Assembly: GCA_022410635.1 (NCBI GenBank)
Contig: JAJVDF010000001.1
Coordinates: 12,294,464 to 12,358,463, forward strand
DNA from: Tretioscincus oriximinensis
Taxonomy: Eukaryota; Chordata; Lepidosauria; Squamata; Gymnophthalmidae
Direction: 5' to 3'
Length of the DNA stretch: 64,000 nucleotides
In this document: one piece after another, positions 42,175 through 51,989 of the stretch
Position numbering within the stretch: position 1 is the stretch's first letter
Layout: the number at the start of each line of letters is the position of its first letter
Program-made: the position numbers and the translations under genes
Notes under the pieces: generated by a model
Database searches by the model: none
What the model was told of the DNA's origin: nothing
Seen by the model: the letters and a program-made list of their open reading frames with translations, nothing else

Positions 42175-43800
42175 CAATGCATTCCTTCCACCTTAGTTCT
42201 CTCCTTCTCAGTTAGTTATCAGAGCTATATCAAGAGAAGAAACATGCCTTTCATTTTACTGTTTAAAGAAGCCTAAGAGAAATTTTCTNCATTTATTTAC
42301 CAGGAATGGCCACTGTTTGCACCATTCCTGATCCTAGCCCAACATGCAGANGGGAGAAGATGGTTGGTGCCAGGCCTTCTGGACAGAACCAATCTTGAAT
42401 CATCCATTCATCACTGCACTTGAGCAATATGTGTAAAGAACCTAATATTAAAATTGGGAAACATTTACTAATGAGATCCTGGAGTGATGTGGTAGGTCTT
42501 CAGTAGACACCTCAATTATGTCACAATGGACACTTCATGTATGACAAAGCAGGTTCTTCCATAGTCTGCACTACTATGTGGATGACAGGCCTCTATTCCA
42601 GGATATAATCCTGAAATAAGGTCCAGTGCAGTGAAGATCAATGACAACTTTTAAACTCATCCCAGGAAATTGCCCACCTGAACATGAAGATGGTTGAAGN
42701 TTCCATTTTCCAGTTTTGGCTACCTAGTGCATCAGTCAGTTAATAGTGCTATATTTGAAACGGTTATTTCTATCTCATTCCAGGATAATTAATGTTGCAG
42801 CCTCTTGGTGACCAGAAACATCTCAGCTGAAACCAATAATGTATAGATAAGTTAATGGGCAGAAAGCCTGTGGAAATTACTGTTGCCTTCCCATCAGTCT
42901 TCTTGCTACTAGCAGAACTCCTGATTATTAGCATGATTACATACTGACCGAACCATATTTTTTAAAATGTTGATAATTTTCAAGCCAGATTGTTGACTTA
43001 TTTTAAAAACAAANCTTTGAGTTCTGCATGAAAATTGGTTAGATCTTTTCTGCCATTAGCCTTCACCAACATTGGATCAGCTGCCGCTACATCAAACTAT
43101 CTTTTTTCAATTATTCATGGCAATTAATTATTCATTAATATTGCCCCAGCTAATTGTTATGTATCTATTTGTCAACCTGGTGGGGATGTTCATACACCCC
43201 TCTTCTTCTTGAATGCCTCCCGCCACCCCCTGCAATTTCATTTTCCCTAAGATGCTTCCTCCCCAGGCCAAGTGCTCAGGATGAAAAGAAGACATGACAA
43301 TCTGTTTTGTTAAAGGGAGGCAGCTGGGACCCAGCCCTGCGGCTTTTGCTGCAATTAACATGTAACTAACCCCGACTTCATTTGGGTGAAAGGGCAAAAC
43401 AGGTACAGGCTCTTTAGCCTGTCTCTAAGTGTGTTGACCTCTCAAAGCAGAGTTATTGATATGAGTTGCTTATCTTCACATGCCCTGTCTTGTCAGATTG
43501 GGCAGAATCTTTTGGGTAAACCCAAGAGAAGAAAATATGCAGAGAAAAAACAGCCATGTCTTCTTGTACGATCAATCTATATTGATATTAAAAAGCAAGA
43601 AATGTTGCAAATCCATATAAAGGAGGGTGCCTTAAAAGGGGGAAGTGAAATAAATACAAATTTCCAGTACAGTTAACTCAGACTTTTTCAAGAGTCCCAT
43701 CAGATTGAGTACCATTGGGTTGTNTCTAAACTCTATACAAGTTTCTTGACAAAAGTATAGAAGTGATTAGNAATTGAATGATCAATCCCTGCTTTCTGGG
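42175..43800. other. No recognisable gene
   Basis: Bases 42590-42630 (TCTATTCCAGGATATAATCC, TGAAATAAGGTCCAGTGCAG) resemble 15645-15685 in inverted or related form, possibly an unnamed repeat. Nothing coding is recognisable. Confidence 0.35.
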
Positions 43801-43804
43801 CAGT

Positions 43805-45260
43805 TTGTCCTTCCACTAAGCTTCAGACTTTGTGGAGTTTCTTTGACAGAGATAAGGATGTGAGTTACTATTGTCTTTTTCTATGGAGAGGCTGGAGATG
43901 AAAGCATATGGCATTTCTGCCCATCTACAAGCTGCTAGCTGCCCTTAAACAGTGACATTTTTTTCTTGCTTAAAAGGAATCTTTCAGTTGTATGGACATG
44001 TTTTAAGATGCTGGTTCCAAGGCCAGAGTTTCTGCAGGCTGTTTTTCCCATGCTTACTGAGGTTATCCTCTCATGGGGTGAGCTCAAGAAAATAAGGCAA
44101 ATGCTGAAAGCAGGCATTTGTGATTCTTACACATTGTAAGAGTTAGTTCATTGATATTTCGGGGATGTTTTATGGATCTTCTGATNGAAAATGACTCTCT
44201 TAAGTGCAAGGGGTGTTTACTTTATTGCCCAGTGTGTGCATATAATAGAAGTAGATGGCTCTCCTTAGACCATCAGATTATGAGAGAGCTTATCCAGNAT
44301 AGGAGAGTCAATGTGATAGATAAACACAATATGAATGTTGACCAAATTCTTAATAAGTTCCAGAAGTTTCTTTCCCCCCACTATTCTTTATTTACAGCAT
44401 GAGTTCTAATAACTTTCTTTTTCCTTGAATTGTTTGGAAATACAGGTTATGTCAAGTCCTATGATTTCCCAAACAACAGATGTTCATATGGAAGAACATA
44501 TGTAAGAACTGACAGAGTGTCCAAAGTTCACATGTGATTCGGGACAGTGCAGGATAGCTTAGATACAGAATTTCCCCAATGGCTGCTGGACTGAACTTGG
44601 AAATTCTTCCAACAAAATCTGTTTCTGCTGGAGCAATACAGCCAAGCAGAGCAGCAAAATGTTGAAATGACATAATGCTGGGGACCTTTTATACCCTCAA
44701 TTATACTCCTCTACTAAACTATAAGGTCCAGTCAAGGAGCAGTTTCCTTCCATTCCAATCTGGAAGAACGTTATGATGAAGAAGTTCTGTTTCCTTTTGT
44801 GTGTTTTCCAGTGAACTTGGCCTGCAAACTTTGCCTCTTCAGGATACAATTCCAAAAGCAATGACCATGTTTTATGTCTGCGTGACTTTCTGGATTTACC
44901 ACGCTGAAGCCTCTGCTTTGATGCCTCTGCTTATATCACGCTGCACCCCTCACAGTGTGATATAAGCCACACTGTTCCCCAGCTCTCAGAAGAACAATTT
45001 CAAGCACTCGTTGACTTCAGAGACAGCGGAACAACTCGCCTGCTTCGTTATACCCTGTGCTTCGTTCCACAGCTGAAGCAGTTTAAGGCANAATATTTGG
45101 CAAAATGATTGATCTGCAAAATGTTTTTTATGATGTTTTCAATTAAACATTTAATGAGTTGAATTGCATTTTTCATGTATGATGGCAAGGGGGAGTCTTG
45201 ATTTCAGAGCTGGTTTATATGGTACAACTTAGTTTTTGCTCTGCAAAGTTTTGCTTCGTG
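43805..45260. other. No recognisable gene
   Basis: Bases 43800-43880 weakly resemble the repeat body near 9290. At 44927-44967 an inverted repeat CTTATATCAC / GTGATATAAG flanks a 20-base spacer. Nothing coding is recognisable. Confidence 0.35.
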
Positions 45261-45272
45261 GGCTTTGTCTAT

Positions 45273-45540
45273 TTAAGTAGCTAAAGCCAATGATTCAAAA
45301 CTGTGGCATTGCCTGCAGAGGAGATTTTGTTCTCTCAGCCAGAGTAAAGAGGTGTGTCTCCATCCATTGNGTAAATGTATACATCCAAATCGGGTCTGAC
45401 ACATCTCAAAGGTAAGACTCTTCTGTGGCCTGGAGGCCATCATTGAGGAGGTCCTTCCAAGTGTCCCCACTCTCTTAACAGCTGTTTTAAAAATAGTTGA
45501 AACTATTTTCACNTAAAACTATTTTATTTTAATTTTTAAT
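45273..45540 (-). mobile_element. L2-type LINE 3' region, antisense
   Basis: CTCAGCCAGAGTAAAGAGG, TGTGTCTCCATCC, GTCTGACACATCTCAAAGG, then CTTCCAAGTGTCCCC. It matches the reverse of the L2 layout at 63895-64000 (CTTGAAGACACATCTCTTTAACC). Decayed. Confidence 0.5.
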
Positions 45541-45552
45541 GTTTTGTGCTTT

Positions 45553-45636
45553 TGTTATTTATTTATTTGTTTGTTTGCGTATTTGTTTATTCTTATACCC
45601 TGCCCTATANCNGAAGGCCTCAGAGTGGCCAANAAC
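45553..45636 (-). mobile_element. L2-type LINE 3' end, antisense (left part of a split copy)
   Basis: TTATTTATTTATTTGTTTG, then ACCCTGCCCTATANCNGAAGG and CCTCAGAGTGGCCAANAAC. It continues beyond the SINE insertion at 45637-45890. Confidence 0.75.
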
Positions 45637-45890
45637 AGAGAGTCAGTTTGGTGTAGTGGTTAGAGTGTTAGACTCACACCTGGTAGTCTCCCAGTTTGAT
45701 TCCCCACTCCTCCATGAAAACCAACAGGGNGATCTTGGGCCAGTCACAGTTCTTTGAACTCTCTCAGTCTGTTGTGGAGAAAACAGCAAAAGCTATGTGC
45801 GCCACACTATTGTTGGCCACCCTGAGACCTTCGGGTATAGGGCAGGATACAAGTACAAATAAATAAATAANNAANNAATAAATAACAAAA
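45637..45890 (+). mobile_element. tRNA-derived SINE with L2-like tail, nested in L2
   Basis: A tRNA-like head with A box TAGTGGTTAGAGTG (45654-45667) and B box CAGTTTGATTCC (45692-45703) is followed by AACAGGGNGATCTTGGGCCAG and CTGTTGTGGAGAAAAC. The 3' end CCCTGAGACCTTCGGGTATAGG and AAAT tail equal the L2 3' end, which is how such a SINE would borrow L2 machinery. It lies inside an L2 copy in the opposite orientation. Confidence 0.85.
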
Positions 45891-46110
45891 TTGACAAATT
45901 AAAAATATTNCAAAACAGTATCTAAAAGTGGGAGGAAAAATNACATATCTTCAGCCAAAGGCCAGGTTAAAGAGGTGCATCTTCCAAGATCTTTGAAAAN
46001 AATACAATAATGATGACTGGCGCATCTCATGGGGGAGANTATTCCATAGCCTGGGGGCAACCACTGAGAAGGCTCTGCCTCAGGTTCCCACTCTGTTATG
46101 GCAGTAGCTG
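45891..46110 (-). mobile_element. L2-type LINE 3' UTR, antisense (right part of the split copy)
   Basis: AACAAAATTGACAAATT, CAAAACAGTATCTAAAAGTGG, TTCAGCCAAAGGCCAGG, AGGTGCATCTTCCAAGATC, GGGGGCAACCACTGAGAAGG. It continues the L2 copy broken by the SINE, and its order equals 18700-18820. Confidence 0.75.
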
Positions 46111-46206
46111 CAACAATATACATGGATTGCAAACTAAAGATTCTGGCACTGCTGAACAGTTCTTAATTGTAGATCTTAGGGCTCAGGCAAATCTATATGC
46201 AATATA

Positions 46207-46293
46207 CTAGAAGAAGAAGAAGAAGAAAAAGAAAAAGAAGAAGGACAACGGTGACGAAGAAGAATATGACAACGACGAAGATGAAGAAGAACT
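46207..46293 (+). repeat. (GAA)n-type purine-rich tract, expanded SINE tail
   Basis: A long run of AGAAGAAG units passes into GACGAAGAAGAA and GATGAAGAAGAA. It adjoins the antisense SINE at 46294, whose own tail is TTCTTC, so this is the SINE tail expanded and mutated. Confidence 0.85.
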
Positions 46294-46575
46294 GGGTTCA
46301 TATACCCCACTCTTCTCACCTTTCAAACGGACTCAAAGCAGCTTGCAAGGGTATTTTGACCAAAAGATTACATTCTATCTTCCACATCAGGCTGTGGTGG
46401 TTCCCATGTACCTACTTGCAGTCAGTTGCAATTTCTTGCAATTCATGCTTTCGAATAGCTGGGTTGGCTAGAGCTACAGGCTAGTGGAATGTGCTCACCC
46501 CTCCCCACGTCTGACACAGGGCTCCGAAACCCGAACTCCCAGATGAGAGACGGTTTCCTTAGCAATGCACCCTGC
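46294..46575 (-). mobile_element. tRNA-derived SINE (Sauria-SINE-like), nearly complete, antisense
   Basis: Mirror of the copy at 40181: TGGGTTCATATACCCCACTC, CTCAAAGCAGCTTGCAAGG, GATTACATTCTATCTTCC, TAGCTGGGTTGGCTAGAGC, CACGTCTGACACAGGGCTCC, GAAACCCGAACTCCCAG, GAGACGGTTTCCTTAGC. It includes the tRNA-like head. Confidence 0.85.
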
Positions 46576-46584
46576 CAAAACAGG

Positions 46585-46760
46585 CCACAACACATCTAGC
46601 CAGCCCAGCATTCTGTCTCACACCGTGGCCCACCAGTTGCTTCTGGACATCTCAAGCAGGAGGCAAAAGTAAAATCTTTGTATGCTCTCAACTTCTTTAT
46701 AGGTATCCTGAATGTTCCTCTAACTCAGGATTCCCACATAAATTCCTTGGTAGAGCTTTA
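46585..46760 (-). mobile_element. CR1 LINE 3' fragment, antisense, with shared 3' extension
   Basis: AACACATCTAGCCAGCCCAG, ATTCTGTCTCACACCGTGGCC, CAGTTGCTTCTGGACATC, AAGCAGGAGGC. Bases 46714-46753 repeat 41687-41726 with one mismatch (39 of 40). Confidence 0.75.
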
Positions 46761-46764
46761 TGAC

Positions 46765-47910
46765 CTTTAAGATCACATTTTTAAATAGGTAAATAAATAA
46801 ATAAAATTATGAACTATTTTTGATGTTGTTTGTCTCTGCCACACACAAGGCATTCTGTGCATGCTTATGAGTTCCATATACCCAGGAGAAAAGCAGCAGC
46901 ATCCAACTTTGACAGAGACATCCAGATGCATAAAAATCCACCCTTTGTTTGGACCCATGTTATGCCCTTGGTGATACTTGCATTTTGAAATTCTGCCGAA
47001 CTCTGTTAGAACAATGATATCTAAGCAAACAGAGGATTCTCCAGGGGAGAAGAAAACAGAAACAAAAGCTTGTTTTAAAAAAGCAAGAGACGTAATCTTT
47101 CNACCCAGAAGCCACTTATAACACATCGTTGGATGTTTTAATTCAGGCAATCTTCCATGAAAGGTAACACTGTTATTAAGGCTTCCACCACGCACGCCAA
47201 TGTCTTTTTAATATAATAAGATCTTCCTTGGAAGAGATTATACGGTACTGATAACTATCTGATGTCACATTGAGCTCCAGCAGATGGATTAATTTCTGTT
47301 TACATTATACTGTTAGCAACCCAAGAGGGGTACATCCTGTTCAGNTTAAACCTAAAAAGCTTGTCATATTTTATTCCCACAAGGGTGACCACTGGGGAGA
47401 AATAAGCTCATAGAGGTTTCCAGAGAAGAATCACTCGGCAGGGAGCAGCAAATTCTAAAGTGCAGCTTCAAACATGAACCAAANAGTCCGGTGAACATTG
47501 CTGAGCAAACAACATGCACTCTCAACAAAAGGGATCTGTCATAGGTCTCCAAGCTTGTAAAGATAGGTCTTTCATTAAAAGATGTGCAGAGGAACTGGAT
47601 GGGGAATATTCTACCTGGAGGATAAAAAGGAACCCGGTTTTCATCTTCTTCCAATTTTTCATTTATCCTTAATCCCAGCCAAGAGGATCCATAGTCATAC
47701 TTCTGGGTCTCAATGATTTGCACATCTGTGAGGTTATGTTCTCCACTGGTACACTTTGTCTGCGTTGGCTGTAGCATGAGCCAATCAAACAGGTCGGGAT
47801 CTGCACTCTATTAGCATACCAGCAAGGTCAGGCCCAAAAGATGGGACAAAACTGAGCAGAAGAAGCAGAAAACATAATAGTACCTTCACTCTTCCTTTTC
47901 CTGGTCTAGG
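46765..47910. other. No recognisable gene
   Basis: Several overlapping short frames lie on the minus strand (46773-47195, 47364-47777), but their translations have no recognisable domain. Confidence 0.4.
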
Positions 47911-47914
47911 ATAG

Positions 47915-48070
47915 GGTTACCTCCTAGGAATCTGGAATTTAATTCTAAATTCCCTGAGAGTAAGTCTGTGATTTTTAAAAATCTGATTTGTGTAACCCAT
48001 TTTTGAAAAAAATTGTGGGCTTCTTGGACTGGCAGACTCTTCTATTGCAGCATACACATCAGTGCTACAA
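47915..48070. repeat. Unnamed repeat, related to 61260-61420
   Basis: CTCCTAGGAATCTGGAATTT is near the reverse complement of AAATCCCAGATTCCTAGGG at 61282. CTATTGCAGCATACAC here is the reverse complement of GTGTATGCTGCAATAG near 61389. Other parts match in direct orientation, so one or both copies are foldback-like. The family is not recognised. Confidence 0.4.
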
Positions 48071-48655
48071 TGGAATTAGATAGGGCTGGCTGTTTTCATG
48101 CACATGTGCATGACTGCTGATCCGAAGCCTGGGAGAGTCAAGACCAGCAGGAAGCACTCGTATCTGCCTGACCTATGCTTCTGCTCCCACCATGGCCACT
48201 GGTATAATAGCTGACTACAGGTGGTATCTTTACTATCCACTGTCCTAACTGCCACAAGCACTGTCATGGCCAGGCCACTGCTATAGCAGCTGACCATGAA
48301 GGTAAGGCAATTGGCCTGGCACCTATTATACGGGCAGTCAGGCCAGGCATGACTAGCACGCATCTTTTTCACCACCCATCCTCTGGCTGCCGCCACTGTG
48401 GCTGCACCTGGATTGGTGGGACCAGTGCACTCGCTTTCCTGGTCACCACTACAATCCCTGCCAGACATGTAAGTATGTGAAGAGAGTGAGGGAGAGGAGC
48501 AGGATGGGCAGGGATGTTAGAAGGGAGGGAGGGAAGGTGACAAGCAAGTGTCATAAAAGCTTGTCTGGGGGAATGGAGCAGAGCATGGGGAGGGGTGCTT
48601 GTTTGGGTGAGGGGTGTGATTTGGAGAGGGGTAGATTTTTGGGTGCCCAATTTGG

Positions 48656-49045
48656 TAGGATTGCCATATATCTCGGAAATCGGGAATGACCCGGATTTAG
48701 GGACAAGAATATTGTCCCGTCCGGGTTTACTAAAGTTAAGTAAAAATCCTGGGTTTTGAAATTCCCCGATACATAAGGCAAAGAGGAATTGCAGGACGGG
48801 GCTGACGGCAGCAGGAGCAGGTTGGCTGTGCTCCAAAATGCTTCCTGAGACCTGGAAATACCCATGGAGCATGCCGTAGCTGCTCCTCTGAAGGAGGCGG
48901 GGTTTTGTGCCTGCTATAAAGCAGACCATGCCTCGCCTCCTGGTTTGGAGCTGTGCCCATTGTCAGCCTCATTGCGCCGGTTAGTTTGAGCTTTCCTGAA
49001 GGAGTGGAATTTTTTCCCTCCTCAGGCCCCACAACAGCCCCTCTG

Positions 49046-49077
<32 letters not shown>

Positions 49078-49082
49078 TGCGT

Positions 49083-49113
<31 letters not shown>

Positions 49114-49174
49114 CACATGTGCACGACACCAGGAGGGTATCCTGGTTTTAAACACTTACATTATGGCAACCCTA
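48656..49174 (+). mobile_element. hAT-like non-autonomous element, copy 3
   Basis: Starts TAGGATTGCCATATATCTCG and ends TTATGGCAACCCTA. Flanking direct repeat CCAATTTG (48647-48654 and 49175-49182), perfect over 8 bp, with one extra G between it and the left tip. It is 519 bp, in the same orientation as copy 2, with the same order of landmarks (GTCCCGTCCGGGTTT, GAGCATGCCGTAGCTGC, GAAGGAGGCGGGGTTT) and a long alternating purine-pyrimidine tract. It is more diverged than copies 1 and 2. No transposase. Confidence 0.85.
49044..49125 (+). repeat. 82-base alternating purine-pyrimidine tract, (TG)n/(CG)n
   Basis: Uninterrupted alternation of purine and pyrimidine from 49044 to 49125, made of TG and CG steps, inside hAT-like copy 3. 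Such tracts favour Z-DNA. Shorter GT-rich tracts occupy the matching place in copies 1 and 2. Confidence 0.9.
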
Positions 49175-49224
49175 CCAATTTGTTAACGCAAGTCTAGGAG
49201 CAGGAATACTCCTGTCTGTGGAGT

Positions 49225-49345
49225 GCAAAATGACTCAGGATAATGTAAGAGATATTTGAGGCCCAAATCATTTAGGGCCTTAAAGGTTAAGGTTAACACC
49301 TTGAGTTGGCTCAGTAGGTGAATTGGTTACCAATACAGTAATCGG
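49225..49345 (+). mobile_element. L2-type LINE 3' UTR fragment
   Basis: TTTGAGGCCCAAATCATTTAG, GGCCTTAAAGGTTAAGG, AACACCTTGAGTTGGCTC, GAATTGGTTACCAATACAG. I recognise the L2-type 3' region pattern. Confidence 0.6.
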
Positions 49346-49349
49346 CCAT

Positions 49350-50035
49350 TGAAGATAAGTGCAAAAAGGCCCCATAAAGAGAATCACAAACAGTATGAGG
49401 AACTTACTTCCATCAGTGATTTCCAGTTCCGTTTAATGGATACTTGTTTGATGAGTGTAGGGGTATGTGCAATTTCTTCATCTTTTGTGCACCTGCCTGG
49501 GGCTGTTTCAGCATCATCAGGATCCTGCCTAAAACTCCCATTACCCTCACATCTGGGAGCCCTGTCATGCTACCTAAGGCTAGTGGGAAATAGTACATAA
49601 CGAGATCTGGAGGGCCTACTATAAATTGAATGTTTTTGAGGAAAAAAGTCATCTACTCATCCAGAATATAATTATGTCTGTCACAATCCAGCCACAAGCA
49701 AACCAATGAAGCAAAAGGCATGTGGTTCAATCAAGGCAAAGAGTTTTCATGCTTTCTGCCTTTCAAGATCCTNTTCTCCATTGACCTCTTGGCTGTTGGA
49801 AATTCACTGACTCACAAGAAATTATTCTGTTCCTGCTTCCTGGCATATATTTGTTCACACAGCACTGAGTGGCTCTGTTGAGCTTTGCTAAATGACTCCA
49901 AAGATCAGCATCAGTTCTGAGTCATTTTGAGTCCAGTGGCCGCCTGTCAATAATTGCCACACAAAATGAGACCATGGGCCATTTTGCACTTATTAACTTC
50001 TTTGCAGTCCGCACTTTCGTTCAGATCGTTCATTG
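49350..50035. other. No recognisable gene
   Basis: Nothing coding recognised. Confidence 0.4.
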
Positions 50036-50039
50036 CTGT

Positions 50040-50304
50040 TGTTCTCCATTCAGTGCTGGACAAATCCTAATCCATGCTCTTGTAACTTCCTGATTGGTCA
50101 ATTGTAATATTGCTCTATGAGAGGCTGCCCTTAAAGATAGTTTAGGGTGATGCAGAAATCAGCAGCTACATTGTTTACCAGATACACATCATGCCAGTAT
50201 TAATAGAACTGCACAGGCTGTCCGCTTGCTAACAAGTCCAAAGGAAGGTATTAACATTGACTTACAAAGCCCTAAATCGATTGTTCCAAATANCTGAAGG
50301 AATA
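50040..50304 (+). mobile_element. L2-type LINE ORF end (left part of a split copy)
   Basis: Reads CTTGTAACTTCCTGATTGG, then AGGCTGCCCTTAAAGATAG, a coding region for the HALVTS-SRLDY-like and LQ-NAAA-like blocks (decayed), ATCATGCCAGTATTAATAG, CTGCACAGGCTG, and ACAAAGCCCTAAATCG. The homology stops near 50300 and resumes at about 50415. Confidence 0.7.
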
Positions 50305-50412
50305 TCTAGAGGCTTCCTCTAAATGCCATTTGCTGGAAGTCAAGAGTTGGCAAAGGATTTGTCTTTTTCTGCTTGAGTATGCAAGTGAAATACTGGAATA
50401 CTGGACCCATAT
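50305..50412 (+). mobile_element. CR1 LINE 3' remnant inserted in L2
   Basis: CTAAATGCCATTTGCTGGAAG, GTCAAGAGTTGGC, AAAGGATTTGTCTTTTTCTGC, then GAATACTGGAATACTGG and CATATAGACC. A short, decayed CR1 tail between two L2 parts. Confidence 0.55.
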
Positions 50413-50600
50413 AGACCTGTCTGTGCCTTAAGATCTGCCTGTGAGCCCTCTTAGTAGTGTCACACCAAGAGGACTTGTAACAGCAACCTCTTGATTAATC
50501 TTCTCAGTAAGGGGTTAATTTGTACTTTTGATCTATACATTTGTTGTAAATTTTCAATTAAAAATTCAAATAATCCTACTGAACTCTATGGGCACACTTG
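50413..50600 (+). mobile_element. L2-type LINE 3' end (right part of the split copy)
   Basis: CTGTCTGTGCCTTAAGATC, GCCTGTGAGCCCTCTTAG, GAGGACTTGTAACAGC, then a decayed 3' UTR. It corresponds to 8670-8740 of the first L2 copy. Confidence 0.6.
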
Positions 50601-50604
50601 TTAA

Positions 50605-51480
50605 TCTATGGAGTATTCTGCCAAAAAGGGTCCTCCTGGGTATTGGATCTAAAAATTCATCCCATTTGAGGGAAGGGAGTGGGTGGATTTGACAGCTGGG
50701 CTGAAATGGCATGGGTCATCTACAGCTCATTTCAGCATGGGCAGGGTTGGCATCCAGGCCAGGGCATCCTTTTCCGACATGTGGATAATGATGGTAAGTG
50801 TTTGAGAACATATCTGGACTTAGAACAGAATTCCATCCCATGATATTGCTAGCTTTAGAGGGTTTGGAGAAAGGACCATTCAAATGGTTAATCGCAATCT
50901 ACCAACTGACCCTTTTAATAAGAATTCCCAGCCAAAACAGCTCCTTATCTCACCCTCATTCTGGGAATGGATGCAGAATGGGAAAACAATGCATCATTTT
51001 CAATTAAAGCTGTCAAGTGATTAAAACTGTTTTAGTCCATTAATGAACCGGCTGGTAATTGATTAATTGATCAATTCATCAACATTTTTAAAATAATGGN
51101 TACAGAATTTTAATGCATCTCCCGGGAGTTCATTCAATAGACCCAAGTACATCAAGAAGAATAAGTGATCTGATCTAGAGAGAAACATATATTTCAACAC
51201 CTAACAACTTTCAGTACATCTTTAAAATGGAGAAACCATAAACCTGNTGTGAAAATGAAACTGTCACTTTGGGAGAACCATATCAAGTTGTAGTGATATG
51301 CATATCTGCACACTGCAAGATACAGAAGCAGTAAATAAATTTCACCAGTGCTTGTAATATCTGAAATTTGTTGAGTTTGTTCAACAGTCAATTGCCTGAA
51401 GAAAGTCTACTTAAACTTATTTATGAGAAAAAAAATATTCAGAAGGAAGCTTTCATTGACCCTTTCTATACACCCCTTTC
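50605..51480. other. No recognisable gene
   Basis: Nothing coding recognised. Confidence 0.4.
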
Positions 51481-51484
51481 TAGT

Positions 51485-51508
51485 TTACATACATACATGC
51501 ATACATAT
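51485..51508 (+). repeat. (CATA)n microsatellite
   Basis: ACATACATACATGCATACAT, a short tetranucleotide run with one interruption. Confidence 0.8.
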
Positions 51509-51549
51509 ATCCTGATAGGTATGTAGTACTGATTAATGATTTACCTCTA

Positions 51550-51660
51550 TTCTGGGGTATGTATGTTTGTTTATATTTTGTCCTATACCCAAGTGTCTTA
51601 CGGCGGATCACAGTAAAATAAAAACAGCTAAATAAGTCTCAACGTNGATTGCACCAGACA
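51550..51660 (-). mobile_element. L2-type LINE 3' end, antisense
   Basis: GTATGTATGTTTGTTTATATT, CCTATACCCAAGTGTCTTACG, GATCACAGTAAAATAAAAAC. It matches the antisense L2 end at 18650-18720. Confidence 0.6.
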
Positions 51661-51699
51661 CATCTAGGGTATATTCTGATTCTGCTCATCATTCTCCAT

Positions 51700-51985
51700 A
51701 TGAATTTGTTTGTTGTTATATCCCAGTCCAGATCTGAAGGTCTCTAGATAGAATGCTATAAAACTAGTGTAAAAGCGGTGTCTGACTTCACCAGATTCTG
51801 AATATGCAAAACAAAGTTGGCTGACACAACTCAGAGAGAAAACTATTCCATAGCCTTGGGCTTTCACTAAGCAGAGTCTTCAATGGGTCCCCATTTCTTT
51901 AAAAGTTGAAGGGGTTGATCCCACCAAGAAAGGTTCACTGGCAGATCTTAGGGCACAGGCAGGTCTGCACGGGAGAAACATTCCT
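51700..51985 (-). mobile_element. L2-type LINE 3' end, antisense, second copy
   Basis: A second end starts near TTTGTTTGTTGTTATATCCC, then CAGATCTGAAGGTCTCTAG, and continues with ACAACTCAGAGAGAAAACT, ATTCCATAGCCTTGGG. It is next to the previous copy in the same orientation. Confidence 0.5.
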
Positions 51986-51989
51986 TTAA

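Noticed and set aside
48369..48929. 186-codon minus-strand frame
   Set aside because: It straddles the end of hAT-like copy 3 and unrelated upstream sequence. The translation has no family resemblance.
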